Positions 24,934 to 34,918 of a DNA stretch of 43,185 nucleotides are shown piece by piece. A program made the position numbers and the translations under genes. Location: NCBI GenBank assembly GCA_048213135.1, contig PS015130.1, positions 56,785 to 99,969 on the forward strand, written 5' to 3'. Numbering within the stretch: position 1 is the first letter of the stretch; each line of letters begins with the position of its first letter. The DNA comes from Reclinomonas americana ATCC 50394 (Eukaryota > Jakobida > Jakobea > Jakobida). The notes below the pieces were generated by a model. It was not told the origin of the DNA. It saw only the letters and a program-made list of their open reading frames with translations, and ran no database searches.

Positions 24934-26551
24934 ATGCGTGTGTGGTGGCATCTGTTGCTGTGTGTGGTCGCCGCCATCTTGCTGCATGTGTGCGCGGTCG
25001 CAGCTGCCAATGGTATGGGGAGTGCGGTGAGTCCACGTTGGGAGAAACCAAACTGCGATAATCATCGTGTGCACGCAGACCGCAACCCCTCCTTCGTCAC
25101 CACGCAAGACAGTGAGGTACGTGTGCGTGCACGTGTGCGTGCGTATGTGTTTGTTTGTGTTGCGTCGTCTTGTACGTGTGAGTCTTCTGTTTGTTCGTGT
25201 TTGCCCCCGGCACGTACTGATCATGAAGTGTGCGACAGCGACGACGCTGCACGTGCCCCGATTACCTGGGGGTGCGGCTAAATGATACCACCATGTGTGG
25301 CCAGCGGTGGTGCCAGGTGGATCCTGACACTGGCCACATCCTTGCGTTTCGGTGCTTCCGGCATCGACAGGCGCGACATGCTTCTTTGATGAATGTGAGT
25401 GCCAATCATTCTGGTGGCGCGTGGCGGCTGGACAAGGTCATACACGCGCAGCAGTTAGTGGACAAGGTGTGTCCACCAGTGGAGCAGGAGATGACCGAGT
25501 GGGTGAGTGAGCGGCTCGTGTTGCGCGCATTTGTATTCTTTCGCACTGATGCATTGCACTGGCACCACTCACGCAAACAGCTAGCGTCGAAGGGTGGTAC
25601 GTACTGTACAGGTTTCAGTTGCTGCTGGTCAACTTTTTGCTGTGATTCATTCTGTTGCTGTGCACGTGCACAGGGTTGCAAGGCGTCGGTCACTTTATCC
25701 TCGAGCCAAAAGTGAAGCCGACGAAAAAGCCGACGCCGCTGCCACCACCCTCGTCTGACGTGCCGATGGTGTCGTGCTTGATGGTGACACGAGGCGGCGC
25801 GCGCCTCCGCTTGGCCATGCGCGCCGTGCACATGTTCATGCGGCAGACACATCCGCGGCGCGAGCTGCTGGTGGTGACGGAGACCGAGAACGTGGCGGAG
25901 CTCGCTGCAGCCCTGGAGGAGCTGGTGGGCGACGCGGTGGAGCAGCAAGCGGCAGGCGTGCGGCTGCTCGGTGTCGAGAGGAATGAGGCGCCGACACTGG
26001 GCGACCTGCGCAACCTGGCGATTCGTGAGGCCGTCGGCGACTACGTGACGCAGTGGGACGACGACGACGTGTACGACCGCGACCGCATCACCGTGCAGCT
26101 CCACTATTTGCGCAAACTGCAGAGCGAACGTTCCGCAAACGCTCGGCCACTGGTCGGTGTCGTGCTTCATCGGGTTATGTTGTACGCCCCGGCCTTGCAT
26201 GTCGATGCTGTGTCGATCACGCATCGTCGAGTGTGGGAGGGCACACTGTTGTGCCTGCGGTCGCACATGACACGCTACTCGTCGGATGCACGCGGCGAAG
26301 ACTCGGCTGCATTGGACAAGCTGCGGGAGGACTATGGCTTGGCGGTGATCGACGCGCCCATCCTCTACATGTACACCTTCCACGGCGACAACACGTGGGA
26401 CGACACGCACTTCCGCTACCACTGGTCAGCCGCATCAGTCAACTTCACTGGCCACTCTGCGGAGTTGCTGCTGGCGCAAGCCAAGGAACGCGCCGGGCTC
26501 GACGATAACTGGGAGATCCCGGCGACGGCATACCGTAATAGACGTAAATAA
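24934..26551 (+). CDS. Secretory-pathway GT-A glycosyltransferase, array member 3
   Basis: Exons: 24934-25012, 25079-25116, 25239-25502, 25581-25596 (microexon), 25674-26551; 1275 nt, 424 aa. The leader is MRVWWHLLLCVVAAILL. The Cys module is RRRCTCPDYLG, MCGQRWCQVDPDTGH, FRCFRHRQ, KVCPPV. The microexon encodes LASKG. Catalytic motifs match member 2 (TLGDLRN, QWDDDDVYDRDR, HGDNTW, WEIPATAYRNRRK). The first 120 bp upstream of the start are also similar to the corresponding region before other members, consistent with unequal-crossover duplication of a unit containing promoter and gene. The donor of intron 2 is GTACGT. Confidence 0.9.
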
Positions 26552-26552
26552 A
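26547..26552 (+). terminator. AATAAA poly(A) signal overlapping the stop codon (member 3)
   Basis: AAA-TAA-A context; stop at 26549-26551 within AATAAA. Confidence 0.65.
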
Positions 26553-26690
26553 GGGGTTGGAAGCAGTGAGTGTGCGTGTGGCGTATGTGGCGACGACGAG
26601 AAAAGACCACAGCGTCTACGTCGCGACTTCGCTGTTAGTCCTGCCTCATCACTCGTTCCCGCCATTCCGTGCGTGTAGCCAAGGTTTCTC

Positions 26691-28239
26691 ATGCTTTTGT
26701 GGTGGCATTTGCTATTGTGCGTGGTCGCCGCCACCGTGTTGCATGCAATCGCAGTCGCAGCTGCCAATGGTACGATGAGAGTGTGCTTTCGAAACCAAAT
26801 TGCAGTGCTCATCATCGTGCACACAGATCGCAATCCCTCTTTTGTTGCAATGCAAGACAATGAGGTGAGAGGAGAGGGAGAGAGTTCGTGTGTCTTGCAT
26901 GTGCATGTGTTTGTTTCGTTTCCAACACGTGCGACAGCGCCGACGCTGTCTGTGCCCCGATTACTCGGGAGCGGTGTTCCTTGATATGACGATGTGTGGC
27001 CGACGATGGTGCCAGGTGGACCCGGAAACTGGCCGCACGCTCGTGTTTCGGTGCACGTACACACAAAACAGCGACACAAACTTCTACCGACGAGGCGTGG
27101 ATCTGACGCACAGCGGTGGCTCGTGGCTGCTGGAAAGAGACGTACACGCACAGCAGCAAGTCAACGAAGCGTGTCCACCAGTCGCGCACGACATGAGCGA
27201 GTGGGTGAGTGGGACTTGTCGCAGCGGTTCTTGCATGTATTTGTGTGCGCTCAGTTTGCCGTCGATGTCACTTGCAGCTGGTGGCAAAGGGTGGTGTGTG
27301 ACTGGATGTCAGTTGCTGTTGATCAACTTCTCTCTGTGATTCACTCTGTTGCTGTGCACAGGGTTGCAGGGCATCGGTCACATTATCCTCGAGCCGAAGG
27401 CGAAGCCGGCAGTGGAGGCGACGCCGCTGCCGCCACTCACTCTTGACGTGCCGATGGTGTCGTGCTTGCTGGTGACGCGAGGCGGTGCGCGTCTCCGCTT
27501 GGCCATGCGCGCCGTGTACATGTTCATGCAGCAGACACATCCGCGGCGTGAGCTGCTGGTGGTGACGGAGACCGAGCATGTCACAGAGCTCGCTGCTGGC
27601 TTGGAGGAGCTGGTGGGCGACGCGACGGAGCAGCAAGCAGCAGGCGTGCGGTTGATTGGCGTGGAGAGGAACGAGGCGCCGACACTCGGCGACCTGCGCA
27701 ACCTGGCGATTCGTGAGGCCGTCGGCGACTACGTGATGCAGTGGGACGACGACGATGTGTACGACCGCGATCGCATCAGCGTGCAGCTTGGTTCGCTGCG
27801 AACGCTGCAGAGCGAACGCCCCGCAGACGCTCGCCCACTGGTCGGTGTCGTGCTTCATCGAATTCTGCTCTACTCCCCCGTCCTTCAAGTCGACGCTGTG
27901 TCAGTCACGAATCGTCGAGTGTGGGAAGGCACGCTGTTGTGCTTGCGGTCGCACATGACGCTGTACTCGTCGGATGCTCGCGGCGAAGACACTGCGGCGT
28001 TGGACAAGCTGCGAGAGAAGTACGATTTGGCGGTGATTGACGCGCCCATCCTCTACTTGTACACCTTCCACGGCAACAATACGTGGAACGACACGCACTT
28101 CCGCTATCATATGCAGGCAGCATCGACCAGTTTCACCGGCCACTCTGCAGAGTTGCTGCTGGCGCAAGCCAAGGAGCGCGCGGGACTCGACGACAACTGG
28201 GAGATCCCAGCGGCAGCATACCGTAATAGACGTCAATAA
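26691..28239 (+). CDS. Secretory-pathway GT-A glycosyltransferase, array member 4
   Basis: Exons: 26691-26769, 26827-26864, 26938-27204, 27278-27293 (microexon), 27362-28239; 1278 nt, 425 aa. The leader is MLLWWHLLLCVVAATVL. The Cys module is one codon longer than in members 2-3: RRRCLCPDYSG, MCGRRWCQVDPETGR, FRCTYTQNSDTNFYRR, EACPPV. The microexon encodes LVAKG. The catalytic domain is intact (TLGDLRN, QWDDDDVYDRDR, HGNNTWND, WEIPAAAYRNRRQ). HGDNTW of members 2-3 is HGNNTW here and in members 5-6. Only 140 bp separate its start from the previous stop. Confidence 0.9.
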
Positions 28240-28240
28240 A
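28235..28240 (+). terminator. AATAAA poly(A) signal overlapping the stop codon (member 4)
   Basis: CAA-TAA-A context; stop at 28237-28239 within AATAAA. Confidence 0.65.
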
Positions 28241-28326
28241 TGGTGGCGAGATAGATGATACTCGAATCTTATTTCTCCGACGTTTGCAGTATGTCCGCCG
28301 TCGAGGGACACATAATAATATTGATC

Positions 28327-30010
28327 ATGCGTGTGTTGTGGCAATTGCTGCTGTGTGTGGTCGCCGCCATTGTGCTGCATGCATGCGCAGTCGCGGCTGC
28401 CAACGGTGAGAATGTGGTGCGGTTTTGCGAAACATGCAAACAAACTGATTGCTCATGATCATGATGTGCATGCGCATATGCATGGCATGCGCATGCACGC
28501 AGACCGCAATCCATCCTTCACTACCACGCAAGACAATGAGGTGTGCATGTGTGTGTGTGTGCGCGCGTGCGTAAGTGTGCACTAGTATGTTCTCTCTGTT
28601 CGTGAGTGTGAGTGTGAGTGTGTGGTGTGCTTCGGAGTGGCTTTCGGTTTGCTCTAATGTGTGTCCGTGATGCAACAGCGACGGCGTTGCGTGTGCCCCC
28701 ACGACTCGGGAGTGAAGTCGCTGGATCCCGTGATGTGTGGCCAGCGGTGGTGCCAGGTCGACCCACTCACTGGCCGCACGCTGGTGTTTCGGTGCGCCTA
28801 CGCAGAATATCACAACACACTCTTCTACCGACGAGCCCTGGATGCAACGTACTACGGTGGCCTCGGCGCGTGGCGACTGGACAGAGATATACACGCGCAG
28901 CAGCAAGTCAACGAGGTGTGTCCGCCGGTTGACCATGATATGAGCGAGTGGGTGAGTGGTTGTGTTTTGTCGCAGCGTCACTTGCACGTTGGTTTTCTGT
29001 GTGTTCTCAGTTCGCACTCGGTGTCGCGATCGCTGCTTGCAGCTGGTGGCGAAGGGTGGTATGTGAAGCTTGAAAGCACACACTTTATATCGCTGGTTTC
29101 GGTCTGCCGACTCAGTTGCGCTGCGTGCACAGGGTTGCAGAACATCGGCTATCTCACCGTCGTGCCTACTGCGAAGCCGGCAGTGGAACCGACGCCACAG
29201 CCGCTGCCGTCGTCGACAGTGCCAATGGTGTCGTGCTTGCTGGTGACGCGAGGCGGTGCGCGTCGGAGTATGGCCATGCGCGCCGTGTACATGTTCATGC
29301 AGCAGACACATCCGCGGCGTGAGCTGCTGCTCGTGACGGAGACCGAGCATGTCGCGGAGCTCGCTGCAGCACTGGAGGAGCTTGTGGGCGACGCGGCGGA
29401 GCAGCAAGTAGCAGGCGTGCGGTTGATTGGCGCCGAGAGACACGAGGCGCCGACACTCGGCGACCTGCGCAACCTGGCGATTCGAGAGGCCATCGGCGAC
29501 TACGTGATGCAGTGGGACGATGACGATGTGTACGACCGCGACCGCATCCGCGCGCAGCTCCACATTCTGCGCACTCTGCAGAGCGAACGCCCCGCCGACG
29601 CTCGGCCACTGGTCGGTGTCGTGCTTCGCCGGGTCCTGCTGTACGCCCCGGCTCTGGATGTCCACTCGGTGTCAGTCTCGTATCGTCGAGTGTGGGAGGG
29701 CACACTGTTGTGCCTGCGGTCACACATGACACGCTACTCGTCGGATGCACGCGGCGAAGACACCGCCGCGTTGGTCAAGTTGCAAGAGATGCACGATGTG
29801 GTGATGATAGACGCGCCCATACTCTACTTGTACACCTTCCACGGCAACAACACGTGGAACGACGAGCACTTCCACAAGCACGTGCAGAGTGCGTCGGTCA
29901 CCTTCTCTGGCCACGTTGCAGAGTTGCTGCTGGCGCAAGCCAAGGAACGCGCCGGACTCGACGACAACTGGGAGATCCCAGCTGCAGCATACCGTAATAG
30001 ACGTAAATAA
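28327..30010 (+). CDS. Secretory-pathway GT-A glycosyltransferase, array member 5
   Basis: Exons: 28327-28405, 28503-28540, 28679-28951, 29043-29058 (microexon), 29133-30010; 1284 nt, 427 aa. The leader is MRVLWQLLLCVVAAIVL. The Cys module is RRRCVCPHDSG, MCGQRWCQVDPLTGR, FRCAYAEYHNTLFYRR, EVCPPV; exon 3 is three codons longer than in member 2. The catalytic domain starts TRGGARRSMAMRAVYMFMQQ and has TLGDLRN, QWDDDDVYDRDR and WEIPAAAYRNRRK. Introns 3 and 4 together are 165 nt and contain no in-frame stop, so a retained-intron transcript would still be translatable; splicing as in the paralogues is preferred. Confidence 0.9.
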
Positions 30011-30011
30011 A
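30006..30011 (+). terminator. AATAAA poly(A) signal overlapping the stop codon (member 5)
   Basis: AAA-TAA-A context; stop at 30008-30010 within AATAAA. Confidence 0.65.
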
Positions 30012-30136
30012 GGGGTCGCTGCGGATGCAGTGCACGCACGCGTGTGGCGACAAGAAGGAGCGACGGCGGGACTTCCGACGGAGTCCTGCCAAAACATCAC
30101 CCATTCCCGCCATTCAGTGCGCACTTGGTGTTCCCC

Positions 30137-31840
30137 ATGCGTGTGTGGTGGCATTTGCTGCTCTGTGTGGTCGCCGCCATTGTGCTGCATGCATGCGCAG
30201 TCGCGGCTGCCAACGGTGAGTGTGGTTGCGCGCTGCAAACTGAAATCAGATTGATTATGATGCACACATTCTCATATGTTGGCATGCGTGCAGACCACAA
30301 TCCCTCCTTTGTTGCCACGGCAGACATTGAGGTGTGTGTACATAAGTGTGTGTGAGAGAGAGAGATGGTACGCTTCTCTCTGTTGGTGTGACTGTGACGA
30401 GTGTGTGTGTCGTTTTACGTGTTTGTGTGTCAATGCGCGTAGCTGCGCACCCACTGCTGCTGGTTTGCTCTGCGTGCGACAGCGGCGACGTTGTGTGTGC
30501 CCCCACGACTCGAGAGTGGAGTCGCGCGATCCCATGATGTGTGGCCAGCGGTGGTGTCAGGTCGACCCACTCACTGGCCGCACGTTGGTGTTTCGATGCA
30601 CTTATCCGGAGGAACGCGATCTAGAAACACTCTTCTACCGGCGAGGCGATGATCTCACGTTTCTTAGCGGCCGCGGCATATGGCGACTGGATAGAGACAT
30701 ACACGCGCAGCAGCAAGTCAACGAGGTGTGTCCGCCAGTTGACCACGATATGAGTGAGTGGGTGAGTGAGTCTTCTCGCAGCGCATCGTCTCTTGCTGTT
30801 GCGCATGCATGTTGTCTCTCTGCGTACATGTGCTCAGTTTCGTGCTCCCCGTCACTTGCAGCTGGTGGCAAAGGATGGTATGCAACGCTTGAAACACAGG
30901 AACTCAGCGGTGAACTGTTGGCTCACCGGTTTGCACAACCACAGGCCTCGGAGTGCGGGCAGAAAGCGCCGGCATCGGTTTCCTCGTCGTCGAACCTACG
31001 GTGAAGCCGGCAGTGGAGGCGACGCCGCTGCCGCCACCCTCGTCGAACGTCCCGATGGTGTCGTACTTGATGGTAACACGAGGCGGCGCGCGCCTCCGCT
31101 TGGCCATGCGCGCCGTGTACATGTTCATGCAGCAGACACATCCACGGCGTGAGCTGCTGGTGGTGACGGAGACCGAGCATGTTGCGGAGCTCGCTGCTGG
31201 GTTGGAGGAGTTGGTGGGCAACGCGGCGGAGCTGCAAGCGGCAGGCGTGCGGTTGATTGGCGCCGAGAGACACGAGGCGCCGACACTCGGCGACTTGCGC
31301 AACCTGGCGATTCGTGAGGCCGTCGGCGACTACGTGACGCAGTGGGACGACGACGATGTGTACGACCGTGACCGCATCACCGTGCAGCTCCACGTTTTGC
31401 GCACGCTGCAGCGCAGTCGTTCCGCCGACGCTCGCCCACTGGTCGGTGTCGTGCTTCATCGAGTTATGCTGTACGCCCCGGCTCTGGATGTCCACTCGGT
31501 GTCAGTCGCATGTCGCCGAGTGTGGGAAGGCACGCTGCTGAGTCTGCGGTCGCACATGACACGCTACTCGTCGGATGCACGCGGCGAAGACACAGTGGCG
31601 TTGGACAAGCTGCAAGAGAATTACGACTTGGCGGTGATCGATGCGCCCATCCTCTACTTGTACACGTTCCACGGCAACAACACGTGGGACGACGAACACT
31701 TTCAGGAGCTCGTGCAGATGGTGTCAGCGAGCTTCTCTGGCCACGCTGCACAGCTGCTGTTGGCGCAAGCCAAGGAACGCGCGGGACTCGACGACAACTG
31801 GGAGATCCCGGCGACGGCATACCGTAATAGACGTCAATAA
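30137..31840 (+). CDS. Secretory-pathway GT-A glycosyltransferase, array member 6
   Basis: Exons: 30137-30215, 30294-30331, 30483-30761, 30862-30877 (microexon), 30963-31840; 1290 nt, 429 aa. The leader is MRVWWHLLLCVVAAIVL. Exon 2 encodes DHNPSFVATADIE. The Cys module is RRRCVCPHDSR, MCGQRWCQVDPLTGR, FRCTYPEERD, EVCPPV, with the longest exon 3 of the family (279 nt). The microexon encodes LVAKD, so the usual Gly is Asp. The catalytic domain has TLGDLRN, QWDDDDVYDRDR, HGNNTWDD and WEIPATAYRNRRQ; it reads VSYLMVTRGG where the others have VSC. The exon 5 length (878 nt) is identical in members 2-6. Confidence 0.9.
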
Positions 31841-31841
31841 A
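31836..31841 (+). terminator. AATAAA poly(A) signal overlapping the stop codon (member 6)
   Basis: CAA-TAA-A context; stop at 31838-31840 within AATAAA. Confidence 0.65.
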
Positions 31842-31942
31842 CGGTGACGATGGTGAAGGCTGTGCGCGATCGCTCACATCGTCTTGACAGGCTCAGCGGT
31901 GGGGCAACGTCGGTCGGTCTGCGTCCCACACAACGATTTGCG

Positions 31943-32905
31943 ATGGAGAGCGCGGAGGTCACCCGCGAACGTGCCCGAGCGCGCAACACCGAGTCGTCGC
32001 TGCGTCGTGCCGAGCATTATGCCGCGGTGCGAGCGACGAGTTTTGTGGGAGCTGTCGACGAGAGCGCCCGATTTCATACCGGCGAGTCATTTTCCAACTC
32101 GACCGCCGGGAGCAGAAAGAGAGAGCGTGGTGGTGATGATGATGATGGGGGCAGCGGCAGCGGCGGGGAGGAAGAAGACGACGAGCCTGTGGAGAAGAAG
32201 AAGAGGCGAGTGCAGTCGTCTCGTGAGTTGTACGACGAGCTCGTGTCGAGCAAGAAGAGAGTGGACGAGGAGGAGACGACGGCGATCGCGACAACGACGA
32301 CGACCAGTGTGCAACAGACTTGGCGCTGCGAGGTGTGCAACGTGGAGGTGGCCGCGGAGGCGCGGGCGGGCCACGAGAGGAGCATCCTCCACTTGTTTTC
32401 CGTCAATCAAGGTCTGTCCCCCCAACTCCACACCCTCGCTTGCACTCTCTCAGTTTCTTTCTCACGCGCTGCTTTTCTTCTTCGTGGGAGCACAGATAAG
32501 CCGCCCGCTCGGCACTTTGGCGTGAGCGGCCGTGGATACAGCATGCTGCACCGCATCGGATGGGACGGCGAGGGCGGACTCGGTGCGCGCGAACAGGGGG
32601 TTGTGGAGCCCGTCAAGACTCGCTTCAAGAACGACCGGCTGGGACTCGGACATCGTGCAACGCTGCAACAACCGGCGCGTGTAACACATTTCCGCTCGGC
32701 GCACACGGAGAAGATGGTGCGCCAGGTGTCGCAGGAGCAGGAGGTGGCACAGGGTCGTCGGACGGCGGCCAAGGTGGCCGCCGATGTTGCCGCCGCCAAG
32801 GCTCAGGCTCGCGTGCCGAATAAGCGCGACAGGGAACGCTTGTGGCAGCGAGAGAAAGCGCGTGAGGCGTACCTGCGTGAGCTTCTCTACCACGACTACT
32901 GTTGA
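31943..32905 (+). CDS. G-patch protein, GPANK1-like
   Basis: Exons: 31943-32411 and 32496-32905; 879 nt, 292 aa. The frame is open upstream to an ATG at 31850, but that lies only 9 bp beyond the poly(A) signal of the preceding gene, so 31943 (MESAEVTRERARARN) is preferred. The middle is acidic and Lys-rich (EEEDDEPVEKKKRR), then a CEVCNVEV...GHERSILHLF zinc-finger-like segment (C-x2-C...H-x4/5-H). The G-patch follows the intron: GRGYSMLHRIGWDGEGGLG and GLGHR. The C-terminus (RVTHFRSAH, LWQREKAREAYLRELLYHDYC) matches the GPANK1 family arrangement of zinc-binding motif, G-patch and charged helix, but without ankyrin repeats. G-patch proteins usually activate DEAH helicases in RNA processing. 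The 84-nt intron has no in-frame stop, so only the family alignment argues for its removal. Confidence 0.8.
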   Translation: MESAEVTRERARARNTESSLRRAEHYAAVRATSFVGAVDESARFHTGESFSNSTAGSRKRERGGDDDDGGSGSGGEEEDDEPVEKKKRRVQSSRELYDELVSSKKRVDEEETTAIATTTTTSVQQTWRCEVCNVEVAAEARAGHERSILHLFSVNQGLSPQLHTLACTLSVSFSRAAFLLRGSTDKPPARHFGVSGRGYSMLHRIGWDGEGGLGAREQGVVEPVKTRFKNDRLGLGHRATLQQPARVTHFRSAHTEKMVRQVSQEQEVAQGRRTAAKVAADVAAAKAQARVPNKRDRERLWQREKAREAYLRELLYHDYC

Positions 32906-32977
32906 TGGACGGGATTGAGACAGCAAGATTGCATTGCAGATCTGCCGCTGTCGCCGCCACCATCACCACCGCCTCGC

Positions 32978-34846
32978 TCATTTTGCTGCCATGTATGCGG
33001 TGATTCGGGTGTCCCGGGTGAATCGGTATCTCTCGGGAGTCTGCTTGACGATCAGCGGCCCGTGTTCTGCATGTGACACTACATTACACACACACACACA
33101 CACATGTATGTTGAGCAACGCCGATCTCGTGAGACGAGCACGCTTGTAGCGAGACGCAACAGCTGACATCGTAGGGCGTCACGCCGAATATTTTGACCAG
33201 AGCAGTGACGATTGAAGATAATGGTTGATTCTGGCGATGCGGGGCTGATGGGTCAGAACACAGGAGAGAACCAACAGAAATGAATGGCACGACTCACCGC
33301 GCGCATGTGAAACGTGAGCACGTCGGCAGCGGCGGGATCGGCAGGCACATTTGACTGCACCTCCAACGCGACGTGAACTGTGACATCGGCGGAGCCGATG
33401 GGCTCTGGTTGCGGTGCCACGGCGGCGACCGTGGGCGGCGCGCCTGTCGGCTTGCCTCGTACATCCACCAGGTTTTCCACTTCCATGTCCAGCGACTCTG
33501 GCGTCTCGACAGCACCCACAACCGCCCCGTCAAACAGTACTGCAGAACGAGAGTTGAGAAAACGAGCAGGGCAGGAGAGGCCAAGTTTGAATGGCACGCA
33601 CACTTGGCAGAGGCAGGGTCCAAAGCGAGTGCCGCGCACACCGTCGGCAACATGGACACCAATGGTCTTCTCAGTGGGCACTCGAGTTTCACTGGCGCCC
33701 CCGACGAGCCGCGGAACTGCAGCAGGATACGTGGGCCCTCCTGCTGCGCAGCGACCGGCGCCGGCGCCGGGGTTGGTGTCGGCGTCGGTGTCGGTGCCGG
33801 CGTCGGGGCGGGTCGCGGTGCTTGCAATACTTGCGGTGCTGGTGGTGTCGGTGGTGCTGGTGGTGCTGGTGGCGCAGTTCGTATGGGTGCCGGTGGTATC
33901 GCGTGCTTCTGCAGGGGTGTTGGTGCACTGGCACTGGACTCGGGTTTCACAGGCGGTGCTGATTTGGTGGTGGTGGTGGTGGTTGTCGTAGCCGTGATGG
34001 CGCTGACGGGAGGCACACTGCGCCCCGCTGATATTATCATCTGCCGGCTGAAGTTGGTCGACGGCAGCACAGTCAGTGTCAACGGCGTGATCTCCTCCAC
34101 CGGCCCCATTGCACGCTGTTGCTTCATGATGCGCGCGCGTTCCTTCATCACACTAGTCGCCCACTCACCAGTGAGCAAAGCACACTGGGCCAAACAACTC
34201 TCCTTCTCTCTCTCTCTTTCACACGCAACGTCAAGGAACTGGAGGCTGGCGACGGCTGCAATCTGCCCAGTGCAAACTCGAAAAAATGAGACGGCAGCGA
34301 ACCACCCGAGCACCACATCTCTATGCCGCACCTCTTGTTGTACCGAGTCGCATTGTAGTTTGCCTCGGCGACCTCTGCCGACACGAGACGATCGGCCTTC
34401 TCACCATAATCACCACCACCATCATCATCATCATCATTGTCGGCATCGCCCGACGACGACAATCCACTGCTAGTGATCTCTTGCACATCGGGTGTCGTAT
34501 TCAACTGCATGTTGAGTATCGCCTTGCGCTGTCGCTCCTCCTGCACGTAACGTGAGAGCGAGTGTGTGAATGAGCGAGAATGCGTGTATGTGTAGCATCG
34601 CAACTCGCTCACGAGCTGACACGCGCTGCACGGGTGCCATTATGTCACGCGCCAGTGGACTAGCAGCGTCGTCGTCGTCGTCTGTTATGTCCACCACACG
34701 CACTGCATGCAACTTGCGATGTTGGCCACCTCGACAACTTCCGACGTGTTATTGCACTCACCAACGACATGCTGCCGCCCAGAGGGCCTCTTCATGGAGA
34801 ACATGTCCTCCTCCTCCTCTTCCTCTTCTTCGTCGGCGCGAGGCAT
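32978..34846 (-). CDS. SUMO-like-domain protein, Rad60/NIP45 type, with SUMO-interacting motif
   Basis: Exons: 34846-34762, 34702-34605, 34540-34332, 34262-34230, 34152-33602, 33539-33298, 33230-33161, 33078-32978; 1389 nt, 462 aa, all phases closing. The N-terminus is acidic (MPRADEEEEEEEED). A classic SUMO-interacting motif, VRVVDITDDDDD, follows (about residues 29-40). A long Pro/Ala/Thr-rich linker comes next, then two SUMO-like domains: one with ILLQFRGSSG and LFDGAVVGAVETPESLDME, and a second at the C-terminus with LTFHMRA, LSSIVTALVKIFGV and TPERYRF. This is the architecture of the Rad60/Esc2/NIP45 family, which works in SUMO-dependent genome maintenance in the nucleus. Introns at 34604, 34229 and 33160 start with GTTGCG. 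The small exon 34262-34230 is the least certain. Confidence 0.75.
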
Positions 34847-34918
34847 CGTGTGAAGCGCAAAAGTGAAGCAAACCCCCACCTCTCCAATTGGTCGACTTTC
34901 GTTTGTCACTTTGTTTGC
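34847..34918. promoter_or_regulatory. 72-bp divergent promoter region
   Basis: Separates the start codons of the SUMO-like-domain gene (minus) and the MFSD5-type transporter gene (plus). No motif recognised. Confidence 0.35.

Noticed and set aside
28661-30010. One long open frame covering exons 3-5 of array member 5, which would make it a single-exon gene
   Set aside because: The open stretches 28952-29042 and 29059-29132 align with introns in four paralogues and have proper donors and acceptors; their lack of stops is incidental.
33689-34012. Plus-strand open frames of Gly/Val or Trp/Cys-rich sequence
   Set aside because: Antisense of the Pro/Ala/Thr-rich linker of the SUMO-like-domain protein.
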